DNA from: Microvirga vignae
GTDB taxonomy: Bacteria > Pseudomonadota > Alphaproteobacteria > Rhizobiales > Beijerinckiaceae
Reading direction: 5' to 3'
Assembly (NCBI RefSeq): GCF_001017175.1
Contig: NZ_LCYG01000061.1
Coordinates: forward strand, 1 to 40,493
Length of the DNA: 40,493 bases
The notes below the pieces were generated by a model. The model was not told where the DNA came from. It worked only from the letters and a program-made list of their open reading frames with translations, and made no database searches. Below are positions 6,808-13,597 of this stretch, one piece after another. Position 1 is the stretch's first letter. Every line of letters starts with the position of its first letter. The translations under genes were made by a program, and so were the position numbers.

Positions 6808-7629
6808 ATGACCGAGACCGACGTTGTCGAGCGCAAGCGCTCAGCCGATATCCCGCTGCATGGCCCCGAGGATTTCGAGGGGATGCGGCGTGCCGGGCGC
6901 ATGGTGGCCGAGTGCCTGGACATGCTCACCGAGCACGTAAAGCCCGGCGTCACAACGGAATATCTGGACCGGCTCGCCTTCGAGTTCATCCGCGACAATG
7001 GCGCTTATCCGGCCTGCCTGCACTATCGCGGCTACACCAAGACGATCTGCACCTCGATCAACCACGTCGTCTGTCACGGTATCCCCAACGACAAGCCGCT
7101 GCGGGACGGCGACATCATGAATGTCGACGTGACCCTGATCCTGGACGGCTGGCACGGCGATTCGAGCCGCATGTACTACGTCGGCGAGGTCCCCCGTCGC
7201 GCTCAGCGGCTCTGCGAGATCACCTATGAGTGCCTGTTGCGCGGAATTGCCGCCGTGAAGCCGGGCGCCACCACCAACGACATCGGCGCGGCCATCCAGG
7301 CCTACGCCGAGGCCGAGCGCTGCTCCGTGGTGCGGGATTTCTGCGGCCACGGCATCGGCCGGACCTTTCACGATTCTCCGACGATCCTCCACTATGTGGA
7401 GCCGGCCTATAACGTCGAACTGAAGCCCGGCATGTTCTTCACCATCGAGCCCATGATCAATTTGGGCCGGGCCCAGGTGAAGGTGCTCTCCGACGGCTGG
7501 ACCGCCGTGACCCGCGACCGGTCGCTTTCGGCTCAGTTCGAGCACATGGTGGGCGTGACGGAGACGGGCGTCGAGGTCTTCACCTACTCGCCCAAAGGTC
7601 TGGATAAGCCGCCCTACAATCTGGGCTGA
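6808..7629 (+). CDS. map: Type I methionine aminopeptidase
   Basis: 273 residues. It removes the initiator methionine from nascent proteins in the cytoplasm. All five metal ligands of the pita-bread fold are visible: D107 in NVDVT, D118 in HGDSS, H181 in CGHGIG, E214 in TIEPM and E245 in FEHMV; the substrate-binding histidine is H90 in VCHGIPN. The roughly 20-residue N-terminal lead before the HGPEDFEGMRRAGRM block is slightly longer than in E. coli, as usual in alphaproteobacteria. AAGGACCGAG precedes the ATG at good spacing. radC follows 82 bp downstream in the same direction and may be co-transcribed. Confidence 0.97.
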   Translation: MTETDVVERKRSADIPLHGPEDFEGMRRAGRMVAECLDMLTEHVKPGVTTEYLDRLAFEFIRDNGAYPACLHYRGYTKTICTSINHVVCHGIPNDKPLRDGDIMNVDVTLILDGWHGDSSRMYYVGEVPRRAQRLCEITYECLLRGIAAVKPGATTNDIGAAIQAYAEAERCSVVRDFCGHGIGRTFHDSPTILHYVEPAYNVELKPGMFFTIEPMINLGRAQVKVLSDGWTAVTRDRSLSAQFEHMVGVTETGVEVFTYSPKGLDKPPYNLG

Positions 7630-7711
7630 CCAGAAAGCAACTTTGTATCTCGCGACAGCTGAGCTAAAGATTCTTCGTTCCATTATCCGAGAGCGAAGAT
7701 TCCAGGCACGC

Positions 7712-8398
7712 ATGAGCGGCGACGAGACTCCTCATTATCACGGCCACCGTGATCGCCTGCGCACCCGCTTCATGGAAGTGGGTGGTGATGCGCTGCCAGA
7801 TTACGAGCTTCTGGAACTGGTGCTCTTCCGCTCCATCCCGCGCCGGGACGTAAAGCCGATGGCGAAGGAGTTGATCAAGCGCTTCGGCACCTTCGCCGAG
7901 GTGCTGGCGGCTTCCCCTGCCCGGCTTATGGAGGTGGACGGCGTCAGCGAAAGAGTGGTTACCGATCTCAAGATCGTAGAGGCATCCGCCCGGCGTCTTG
8001 CCAAAGGTGAAGTGGCGAAGCGGCCGGTCCTGTCCTCATGGACCTCGGTGCTCGATTATTGCCGCACGGCTATGGCCTTCATGGACAAGGAGCAGTTCCG
8101 CCTGCTCTTTCTCGACAAGCGTAATGCGCTGATTGCCGACGAGGTCCAGCAATCCGGCACCGTCGATCACACGCCGGTCTATCCACGCGAGGTGGTGAAG
8201 CGGGCGCTCGAACTCTCGGCCTCCGCCCTGATCCTCGTCCACAACCATCCATCAGGGGATCCCACGCCCTCCTCCGCCGACATCAAGATGACCCGCGAGA
8301 TCATCGATGTGGCAAAGCCCCTAGGCATCACCGTCCACGACCACATCATCGTCAGCCGCGAGGGCCATGCGAGCCTGAAAGGCCTGCGCCTGATCTGA
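7712..8398 (+). CDS. radC: RadC/JAB1-MPN domain protein
   Basis: 228 residues from the ATG at 7712. N-terminal UPF0758/helix-hairpin-helix region (YELLELVLFRSIPRRDVKPM ... SPARLMEVDGVSERVV), then the RadC domain with the JAMM metal-binding motif HNHPSGDPTPSSAD (H177, H179, D190). Older literature linked RadC to DNA repair, but that was withdrawn for E. coli and the actual substrate is unknown; the JAMM residues suggest a metalloprotease-like activity. An upstream TTG at 7643 would add 23 non-family residues; the ATG has CAGG six bases ahead and starts MSGDETPHYHGHRDRLR, which matches relatives. It is the second gene after map. Confidence 0.93.
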   Translation: MSGDETPHYHGHRDRLRTRFMEVGGDALPDYELLELVLFRSIPRRDVKPMAKELIKRFGTFAEVLAASPARLMEVDGVSERVVTDLKIVEASARRLAKGEVAKRPVLSSWTSVLDYCRTAMAFMDKEQFRLLFLDKRNALIADEVQQSGTVDHTPVYPREVVKRALELSASALILVHNHPSGDPTPSSADIKMTREIIDVAKPLGITVHDHIIVSREGHASLKGLRLI

Positions 8399-8469
8399 GC
8401 TTGGCGCCAGAACCAAGCCCCTCCCGTCGCGTTACACCCTGGCTGAATACGTGATTGGAGGAGAAACTG

Positions 8470-8940
8470 ATGAAGACGCTACTCATGGCTGGCCTGCTCG
8501 GTTCGACCTTGCTCGCGACGAGCGCTCTCGCCCAGTCCTCGCCCCCGGCCGCCGATCAGGCCGCCCCGGCTTCGAATTCTTCGGAATTCATGGCCCAGCT
8601 GAGCCCGGGCTCCATGCTGCTGTCGGATCTGATGGATCAGGATGTGGTCGGCCCCGACAACGACGATATCGGCGATGTCGAGGATGTGGTGCTCGACCGC
8701 AATGGCCAGGTGGCTGCTATCGTGATCGAGGTCGAAGAAGGCCTGGGTGACCGGACTGTCGCTCTGCCCATGAGCGCGTTTCGGATGACCGCCGATGCGG
8801 AAACGACAGGCTCCGTCCAAGGCTCGAACCAGAATGCCGGCTCATCCAACGCCAACATGTCTGAGAACATGCGGCTCATGCTGACCATGCCGGTGGACCA
8901 GCTGAAATCGGCTCCGGAATTCGACGAGGACAACGACTAA
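8470..8940 (+). CDS. Exported PRC-barrel domain protein
   Basis: 156 residues. Signal peptide MKTLLMAGLLGSTLLATSALAQ, then a low-complexity linker (SSPPAADQAAPASNSS), then a PRC-barrel-like beta domain: LLSDLMDQDVVGPDNDDIGD ... VEDVVLDRNGQVAAIVIEVE, GDRTVALPMSAFRM. The C-terminus is acidic (FDEDND). PRC barrels are small beta folds found in photosynthetic reaction-centre H subunits and many exported stress-related proteins; no specific job can be given. GGAGGAG lies 8 bases before the ATG, making this start firm over the in-frame TTG at 8455. A hairpin terminator follows. Confidence 0.85.
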   Translation: MKTLLMAGLLGSTLLATSALAQSSPPAADQAAPASNSSEFMAQLSPGSMLLSDLMDQDVVGPDNDDIGDVEDVVLDRNGQVAAIVIEVEEGLGDRTVALPMSAFRMTADAETTGSVQGSNQNAGSSNANMSENMRLMLTMPVDQLKSAPEFDEDND

Positions 8941-8970
8941 GATCTAATCGCATCGCGTTCAAAGCAATCG

Positions 8971-9001
8971 TGCCCGGCTCAGTGCCGGGCATTCGCTTCT
9001 T
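8971..9001 (+). terminator. Hairpin terminator after PRC-barrel gene
   Basis: Perfect 8-bp stem tgcccggc/gccgggca with loop tcagt, followed by a T-rich but interrupted tail (ttcgcttctt). It lies 30 bp after the stop of the exported PRC protein. Confidence 0.6.
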
Positions 9002-9009
9002 GAGCACCG

Positions 9010-9103
9010 GCGTATCGTGCGGACCCGAAGGGCCGCGTCAGCGACCCGAAGGGCCACGTCAGTGAAAAGTGGACCCGGTTTTTCGCAGCCAACGATGCTC
9101 TAG
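9010..9103 (+). repeat. Mosaic repeat, copy 2 (single hybrid module with 2 x 21-bp insert)
   Basis: Starts like module A (cgtatcgtgcgg) and ends like module B (cgatgctctag). Between cgtgcgg and gaaaagtggacccgg it carries two tandem 21-bp units, gacccgaagggccgcgtcag and gacccgaagggccacgtcag. Its CTAG end provides the TAG stop of exoD. Confidence 0.88.
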
Positions 9104-9696
9104 AAGATGGTTTCCAGACCGGTGACGATTGCGTAGACGAAGCCGAGGCTGAGCACCATGCCGACGGACCCGATGACCAGCCCTCCGATGATCACGAGGC
9201 CGTCCCGCTCCACGAGCCCGAGGCCGACGAGGCACACGGCCAAGCCTAAGGGGATCTGCCCCACGAAGGGCGGCGCAAAAAGGAGGCCCAAAGCCATCAC
9301 CAGGATGATTGCGCCCATGAGCCGCATGGCAACGGGCGTATCGAGGAAAGTCATGCGCGGACGTGAGAAGCGCTCCAGCTTGCGGAAAGCGGGCATCGCC
9401 CGCCCAACAGCCCGCTCCACATCGGTGCGGGCGAGGGAGCGGTTCATGAGCTGACCCGGCAGCCAGGGAGCTTCGCGGCCAAAAACGATCTGGATGGCAA
9501 CCAGCCCCAGAAGCAGGCCGCAGACGAGCGGAATCGGCGGCGGCATGGGCAGGCAGTTCGGCAGACCGAGCAGCACGATGAGGAGCGCGAAGGCCCTGTC
9601 CTGCAGCACGGCCATGATGTCGCGCACGGTCAGGCGCTCGCCTGGCTGGGAGGCAAGGGCGAGCAGGATCTGCGATGTGCGAGCGTTGGAAAACAA
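9100..9696 (-). CDS. exoD: ExoD family membrane protein
   Basis: 198 residues with four or five hydrophobic segments (AFALLIVLLGLPNCLPMPPP, IPLVCGLLLGLVAIQIVFG, MRLMGAIILVMALGLLFAPP, GLAVCLVGLGLVERDGLVII, GSVGMVLSLGFVYAIVTG). The LLGLPNCLPMPPPIPLVCG block and the RxxPWLPGQLMNRSL segment are ExoD hallmarks. ExoD was named for an effect on exopolysaccharide synthesis and alkaline tolerance in Sinorhizobium meliloti; its biochemical function is unknown. The start is a TTG at 9696; no ATG lies upstream before a stop at about 9730, and the N-terminus NARTSQILLALASQPGERLT fits the family. Its stop TAG sits inside the end of the neighbouring mosaic repeat, and a second repeat lies just upstream. Confidence 0.88.
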   Translation of the reverse strand: MFSNARTSQILLALASQPGERLTVRDIMAVLQDRAFALLIVLLGLPNCLPMPPPIPLVCGLLLGLVAIQIVFGREAPWLPGQLMNRSLARTDVERAVGRAMPAFRKLERFSRPRMTFLDTPVAMRLMGAIILVMALGLLFAPPFVGQIPLGLAVCLVGLGLVERDGLVIIGGLVIGSVGMVLSLGFVYAIVTGLETIF

Positions 9697-9730
9697 AGAG
9701 CCCTGGCCAGTTCGAGGCGACGAGCCTCTC

Positions 9731-9890
9731 TATAGCATCGGACCCAAAAGTGGAATGCACTTTTGGGACCCATCCGATGCCTATCTCCGAGGATAGCGCA
9801 TCGTTAGACGCGGAAAACCGGGTCCCCTTTTCATTGATGTGGTCCTTCGGGTCGCTGATGCGGACGTCCGGCTCCGCACGATGCGCTAGC
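9731..9890 (-). repeat. Mosaic repeat, copy 3 (inverted A-B pair with insert)
   Basis: On plus it reads B (agcatcggacccaaaagtgg ... catccgatgc, 9734-9780) then inverted A (tagcgcatcg ... ccgcacgatgcgcta, 9794-9890), so the A-B order is on the minus strand. Module A holds a diverged form of the two 21-bp units (gatgtggtccttcgggtcgc, gatgcggacgtccggctc). Confidence 0.85.
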
Positions 9891-9934
9891 CGAGTTGAGC
9901 CCCCGGGCCAAGGCTCATCCAAGATTTCTCATTC

Positions 9935-10204
9935 TCAATGAATGTTGATCTCCCCTGAGACGGCCCGGAACTCGGCAGGCCGGATCAACCGAGAATGGGT
10001 AATGGTGACGGAATGAAGCGGCCCCGCCAATTCCCGTTTCCAGAACTCCAGAAAATCGATGAGCACCGGGAAACGGGGAGCCAGGTCGTAATCCTGCCAG
10101 ATATAGGTTTGCAGGAACGTAGGATGATCCGGCATCCGATAGAGTATCTGGGCCGTCGTCAGCCCGTAGCCTTCCATTTGGCGGATGAAATCCTTGGATG
10201 CCAT
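9935..10204 (-). CDS. usg: Usg family protein
   Basis: 89 residues. The whole length matches the short Usg family of alphaproteobacteria: MEGYGLTTAQILYRMPDHPT, LQTYIWQDYDLAPRFPVL, FLEFWKRELAGPLHSVTITH, LIRPAEFRAVSGEI. The family has been described in databases as a probable subunit of phosphoribosylanthranilate isomerase, but I know of no solid proof, so tryptophan-pathway involvement is only a label. The start at 10204 follows GAGGGAG at ideal spacing; an ATG at 10225 would translate through that site. It is the last gene of a compact minus-strand unit (regulator, GNAT, 43-residue frame, usg). Confidence 0.9.
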   Translation of the reverse strand: MASKDFIRQMEGYGLTTAQILYRMPDHPTFLQTYIWQDYDLAPRFPVLIDFLEFWKRELAGPLHSVTITHSRLIRPAEFRAVSGEINIH

Positions 10205-10217
10205 GCGAACTCCCTCT

Positions 10218-10349
10218 CTAGCCATGAGATCCAGAGGCAGGCACCCACCCGATCATGAGGGCGATGTCCTGCCCTATGCTCAAGGCTAAATCTTGATCGC
10301 ACTCCGCGGTTCCCGCAAGACGCCGGAAGGCTTGCGCCGCAAGGTTCAA
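10218..10349 (-). CDS. Possible 43-residue protein coupled to GNAT gene
   Basis: An in-frame TTG at 10349 overlaps the GNAT stop as TTGA, and the frame closes with TAG 13 bp before the usg ATG. The predicted product begins (M)NLAAQAFRRLAGTAECDQD and ends LALSIGQDIALMIGWVPASG, a mostly helical sequence with one Cys. I do not recognise it. Support comes from the fit: end-to-end overlap with the gene before, ribosome-binding site of the gene after, and a plausible helix pattern. Against it: a TTG start without a clear ribosome-binding site. It may be translated only through coupling with the acetyltransferase. Confidence 0.4.
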   Translation of the reverse strand: MNLAAQAFRRLAGTAECDQDLALSIGQDIALMIGWVPASGSHG

Positions 10350-10879
10350 GCAGGCGTGATCTGTTTGTGGAAGTAGGTTGTCGGGCACAGCCCGCCCTGC
10401 GGCCAAAGAGCATAGTTCGGGATGACGCCCACGCGTTCCCAGCCAAGACGCGTATACAGGCGCTCCGCATCGCTTCCGGTCACCGTATCGAGCACGAGCA
10501 CGCTCTTCCCGACTTTGCGTGCAGCATCTTCGGCCGCAAGCATGAGAGCGGCACCGACACCGCGCTTTCGCGCTTTGCGATGCACCAGCATCTTGGAAAT
10601 ATCCGCGCGGTGCGGCTGGTTCTCAGGTTGTTTGAGAACCACCTGCACGGTGCCGACGATCTCACCGCCCTCCTCCGCGACGAGAAGGATACGCTCACCC
10701 GCGGCCACACCGTCGGCCATGCCCCTCCAGAACGCATCCGCCTTGTCCTGCGTCATCGGCAGCATGAAACTGACGGAAGCACCGCCCTCAACGCAATCGA
10801 TCAGAACCTTGGACAAGGCTTCGATCTGTTCGGCAGCCTCTCTCGGCGACAGGACACGTATGGCGACGGTCTCATTCAT
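10346..10879 (-). CDS. GNAT family N-acetyltransferase
   Basis: 177 residues. The GNAT core is clear: ILLVAEEGGEIVGTVQVVLK (strands 2-4), the acetyl-CoA pyrophosphate loop in KMLVHRKARKRGVGAALM (residues 97-113, RxxGxG/A type) and motif B around SDAERLYTRLGWERVGVIPN. It would transfer acetyl from acetyl-CoA to an amine on a small molecule or protein; the acceptor is unknown. A near-perfect AGGAGG lies 5 bases before the ATG at 10879. It starts 11 bp after the stop of the XRE/cupin regulator and is almost certainly co-transcribed with it, so the regulator may control this enzyme in response to the same ligand. Confidence 0.92.
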   Translation of the reverse strand: MNETVAIRVLSPREAAEQIEALSKVLIDCVEGGASVSFMLPMTQDKADAFWRGMADGVAAGERILLVAEEGGEIVGTVQVVLKQPENQPHRADISKMLVHRKARKRGVGAALMLAAEDAARKVGKSVLVLDTVTGSDAERLYTRLGWERVGVIPNYALWPQGGLCPTTYFHKQITPA

Positions 10880-10889
10880 CGAAACCTCC

Positions 10890-11480
10890 TCAACGATTTG
10901 AAGGCTTGGCGTCGGTGGTTAGCGCCACCAGGTAGCGGGCGGGTTGACCGGACAGGTTGCGGAAGATCGTCGGCTGCTCGATGTCCATGCACAGGCAGTC
11001 GCCGGCGAAGAGCTGGTAGGCCTCATCGCCGAGCCCCAGTTCGATCTCACCCTCGATGATCCAGATCTGCTGGCTCACGCCCACGGAGCGGCGGCCTGTG
11101 TCGTAGGCGACGCGGGCGCCGGCCGGCAGAAACACCTCGACGAGTTCAATGGGAGAAGGAAAGCCCGGAGGCGACAGATTGCAACGCACATACCCGCTGT
11201 CCGGATCGCGCCAGACACGCTGCTCGGCTTGGCGCACCAGCGGCGAGGCTCCAGCGTTCTCTTTCTCCGCGAACAGGGAAGCGAGCGTGACGCCTAAGCC
11301 CGCGGCCAGCTTGTCGAGCACGACGGCGGTGGGGCTGCTTTCGCCACGTTCGATGAGGGAAATCATGGAGCGGCTGACGCCCGTGCGCTCGGCCAATCCG
11401 TCGAGGGACAAACCGCGCTCCGCACGTAATCCGCGCAGACGCTTGGCGAGATGTGCATTAATGCCGGACGTTCCTTCCAT
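10890..11480 (-). CDS. XRE-family regulator with C-terminal cupin
   Basis: 196 residues from the ATG at 11480. N-terminal helix-turn-helix: LAKRLRGLRAERGLSLDGLA, ERTGVSRSMISLIERGESSP (about 11-50), then a cupin barrel (FLPAGARVAYDTGR ... QQIWIIEGEIELGL ... LFAGDCLCMDIEQPTIFRN, about 115-175). Such HTH-cupin proteins bind a small ligand in the cupin and often control adjacent transport or catabolic genes. Alternative in-frame ATGs at 11501 and 11504 would add an AT-rich, promoter-like lead (MEVHSNF); even longer readings overlap the divergent formyltransferase region and are rejected. Two short palindromes lie right at the start and could be its own operator. Operon with GNAT downstream. Confidence 0.88.
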   Translation of the reverse strand: MEGTSGINAHLAKRLRGLRAERGLSLDGLAERTGVSRSMISLIERGESSPTAVVLDKLAAGLGVTLASLFAEKENAGASPLVRQAEQRVWRDPDSGYVRCNLSPPGFPSPIELVEVFLPAGARVAYDTGRRSVGVSQQIWIIEGEIELGLGDEAYQLFAGDCLCMDIEQPTIFRNLSGQPARYLVALTTDAKPSNR

Positions 11481-11520
11481 GAAGTTAGAATGCACTTCCA
11501 TCATAATGGAGTCAATGGCC
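11481..11520. promoter_or_regulatory. Possible operator with two short palindromes
   Basis: In the AT-richer gap ahead of the regulator, gaagt-tagaatgc-acttc (11481-11498) and tccat-cata-atgga (11497-11510) are overlapping inverted repeats. They sit where the divergent formyltransferase gene and the regulator would both be controlled. An autoregulatory site is inference. Confidence 0.35.
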
Positions 11521-11624
11521 GCGCGCTTTCGTGCCAACCGAAGCGACGTAGAAATCCGGCTTGCACCGAGGCGCGATCTTGCCTTCAGTAAGCGCTTAGC
11601 CGGCGACGAGGAGAAAACCTGAGA

Positions 11625-12473
11625 ATGCGCTTCGCCTTTGCCGGAATCGATTTTCTCGGGGATGTGTTCGAGACCCTGATCGCCAAAGGCTGGCAACCGG
11701 TGAAGCTGTTCAGCCGTCCTTGCGACAGCATCTATGATTTCAATGACGTCACGGTCGCCCGCGCCCGAGCGCTACGGCTGCCGATCCAGATGACGCGCAT
11801 CACTCCGGCCGATCTTGCCGCGCTGAAAGCGTCAGGCTGCCGAGTGCTGGTGGTGGCGGGCTATCCCTGGCTCATCAGGGGCTGGGAGCAGCATGTTCCC
11901 TATGCCCTCAACTTCCATCCCTCGCCCCTGCCGAGCGGACGCGGCCCCTACCCTCTGTTCAAGGCGATTCTCGATGAAGTCCCGGAATGGGGCGTCACGG
12001 CCCACGCCCTGGAGCCCGCCTTCGACACGGGACCTATCCTCGCTCAGAAGCACTTTGCCCTGAGCCCACAGGAAACCCACGATACGCTGCTCGCCAGATG
12101 CCAGATGGCGGCTAAGGAGATTGCAGGCCAGCTGGCGGAGGATCTCCCCCGCCTCTGGGAAGAGGCCAAGCCGCAAGGGCCTGGCACCTACTGGCCTCGG
12201 ATCACTCAAGCCGACAGGACAATCGACTGGACGGAAAGCGTCGAGGACATTCTGCGCACGGTCCGCGCCTTCGGTTCCATTGAAGCCTTCGCGCAGGTCG
12301 ATTCCCGCTACGTCTATGTGTGGGAAGCCTCAGGCTGGCAGGAGTCGCACGGCCACAGGCCGGGAGCCCTGATCCATAAGCACCGCAAGCATATGGTCGT
12401 CGCGGCTAGGGATGGATTCGTGCAGATCACCGGCTGGAGCCCCTATGCGCCGGGACCGGCGAGAGGAACGTGA
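11625..12473 (+). CDS. Formyltransferase-family protein (Fmt N-terminal-like)
   Basis: 282 residues. The folate-dependent formyltransferase fold is shown by the catalytic Asn-His-Asp set: N96 and H98 in ALNFHPSPLPSGRGPYP and D134 in HALEPAFDTGPILAQ, with the family SGCRVLVVAGYPWLI strand before them. The C-terminal part (TYWPRITQADRTIDWTESVE) resembles the Fmt linker and start of its C-terminal domain. It is shorter and more diverged than true methionyl-tRNA formyltransferase, so it is more likely a formyltransferase acting on a sugar nucleotide or other amine than the essential tRNA enzyme. It is transcribed divergently from the XRE/cupin-GNAT unit. The ATG at 11625 lies 6 bases after GAGGAGAAAA. 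Confidence 0.8.
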   Translation: MRFAFAGIDFLGDVFETLIAKGWQPVKLFSRPCDSIYDFNDVTVARARALRLPIQMTRITPADLAALKASGCRVLVVAGYPWLIRGWEQHVPYALNFHPSPLPSGRGPYPLFKAILDEVPEWGVTAHALEPAFDTGPILAQKHFALSPQETHDTLLARCQMAAKEIAGQLAEDLPRLWEEAKPQGPGTYWPRITQADRTIDWTESVEDILRTVRAFGSIEAFAQVDSRYVYVWEASGWQESHGHRPGALIHKHRKHMVVAARDGFVQITGWSPYAPGPARGT

Positions 12474-12475
12474 CG

Positions 12476-12633
12476 CCTAGAGCATCGGACGAGAAAAGTG
12501 GATTTGCACTTTTGGGTCCGATGCTCTCTTCCTGGAGCAGCGCATCGTTGGCTGCGAAAAACCGGGTCCACTTTTCACTGACGTGGCCCTTCGGGTCGCT
12601 GACGCGGCCCTTCGGGTCCGCACGATGCGCTAG
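12476..12633 (-). repeat. Mosaic repeat, copy 4 (inverted A-B pair with insert)
   Basis: Plus-strand order B (ctagagcatcggacgagaaa ... gggtccgatgctc, 12477-12528) then inverted A (agcgcatcgttggc ... ccgcacgatgcgctag, 12539-12633). Module A contains two clean 21-bp units (ctgacgtggcccttcgggtcg and ctgacgcggcccttcgggtc). CTAG at both ends; the right one gives the stop codon of the 22-residue peptide gene. Confidence 0.9.
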
Positions 12634-12698
12634 CGCCGACGCTTCAGCAACTTCCAGGCTTGCCGGAGAAGAACGATATTTCTGATGAGCTTGAGCAT
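12630..12698 (-). CDS. 22-residue basic amphipathic peptide
   Basis: A very short gene: ATG at 12698, stop TAG at 12632-12630. The product starts MLKLIRNIVLLRQAWKLL and ends in KRRR. It would form one hydrophobic-basic helix, net strongly positive, which suggests association with a membrane or nucleic acid. An excellent ribosome-binding site, GGAGG, lies 7 bases upstream, and the 75-bp gap to the next gene leaves room for a promoter. The stop codon is taken from the end of the adjoining mosaic repeat. I do not know a named family, and it is too short for sequence alone to be conclusive. Confidence 0.55.
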   Translation of the reverse strand: MLKLIRNIVLLRQAWKLLKRRR

Positions 12699-12774
12699 GG
12701 GCGAACCTCCGAGAGCATATGCGTTTAAGGGAGGTCGAGATCGAAGGTTCCTCGGGCTCACGCCCCCTGAGGTC

Positions 12775-13302
12775 TCAAAGCTCGTGATAGAGCCGCCCCT
12801 GATAGACCAGCGCCGGCTTCGGTTCACCGAGGCGGATGTTCACGATTTCTCCGATGATCACGTGGTGGGTGGCGACGACGCGGGCATCGCTCAGGCGGCA
12901 ATCAAAGGAGACGAGGCTCGTGGTGAGCGCGGGCGCGCCGGTGGCGAGCTTGTCCCACTTTCCCTTCGAGAAGCGGTCCGGCCCATGCAGCTCCGTGCGG
13001 CCTGCAAAGATATTCGCCAGATCCTGATCGTCTGCGGTCAAGGTATTCACGCAGAACACTCGATTGGCCAGGAGCGCCTGCGCCGAACGGGCGGCCGTGT
13101 TGACGCAGACCAGGAGCGAGGCCGGGTCGTCCGTGACGGGGGTGACGGCGGTAGCCGTGAAACCGGCAATTCCGGCCGATCCATCCGTGGTGACCACGTG
13201 AACGGCTGCGGCAACGCGGCTCATGCCCTCACGGAAGAGGACGGAGTCGAGGCCAGGGGCACCGGTTGCGGCGGATGAGGGAGGAGCGGGAGTCTTCAAC
13301 AT
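12775..13302 (-). CDS. Flavin reductase (FMN-binding split barrel)
   Basis: About 175 residues. The flavin reductase-like fold is seen in GMSRVAAAVHVVTTDGSAGI, GFTATAVTPVTDDPASLLVC (flavin-binding TAT/S block), NTAARSAQALLANRVFCVNT, LANIFAGRTELHGPDRF and THHVIIGEIVNIRLGE near the C-terminus. Such proteins reduce FMN or FAD with NAD(P)H and hand it to a partner monooxygenase (HpaC and RutF are examples). No monooxygenase gene is adjacent, so the partner is unknown. The ATG at 13302 has GGAAG 8 bases upstream and is preferred to a GTG at 13326. Its C-terminal GRLYHEL is typical. Divergent from the liv operon across 270 bp. Confidence 0.9.
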   Translation of the reverse strand: MLKTPAPPSSAATGAPGLDSVLFREGMSRVAAAVHVVTTDGSAGIAGFTATAVTPVTDDPASLLVCVNTAARSAQALLANRVFCVNTLTADDQDLANIFAGRTELHGPDRFSKGKWDKLATGAPALTTSLVSFDCRLSDARVVATHHVIIGEIVNIRLGEPKPALVYQGRLYHEL

Positions 13303-13470
13303 GTTCTTCCAGGAAGCCTCTCCCACTCTTTCGAGTGGAGCACAAGGCCGTTGGCGTCCATATGGGTCCCTTGTGGGGCTTTGGAAGCGGCCGTTCGAAG
13401 CTTGCTCTCAATTCGACCAGACCGTGCCAAATATTCCATCAAGAAGATCGATAGGAATCATAACAGTACG

Positions 13471-13499
13471 TTGTCGAACGAAAAACCGTTTGCTAGAGA
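13471..13499 (+). promoter_or_regulatory. Candidate promoter for the liv operon
   Basis: TTGTCG at 13471-13476 and TAGAGA at 13494-13499 with a 17-bp spacer, about 100 bp before livH. This is a loose sigma-70-type match of the kind used in alphaproteobacteria. No operator was recognised. Confidence 0.35.
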
Positions 13500-13597
13500 C
13501 CCGCTTAGCTGACGTATCGGCTTGGCCTTGCACGCACATCGTGCTTTGTTGAGCCTTTCCCAAGCAAGACCCGCTTCCAGAGGGCTAAGGGTAGGAC

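Noticed and set aside
9059..9922. A 287-codon minus-strand frame over exoD
   Set aside because: It is a different frame from the recognisable ExoD protein and starts in mosaic repeat copy 3.
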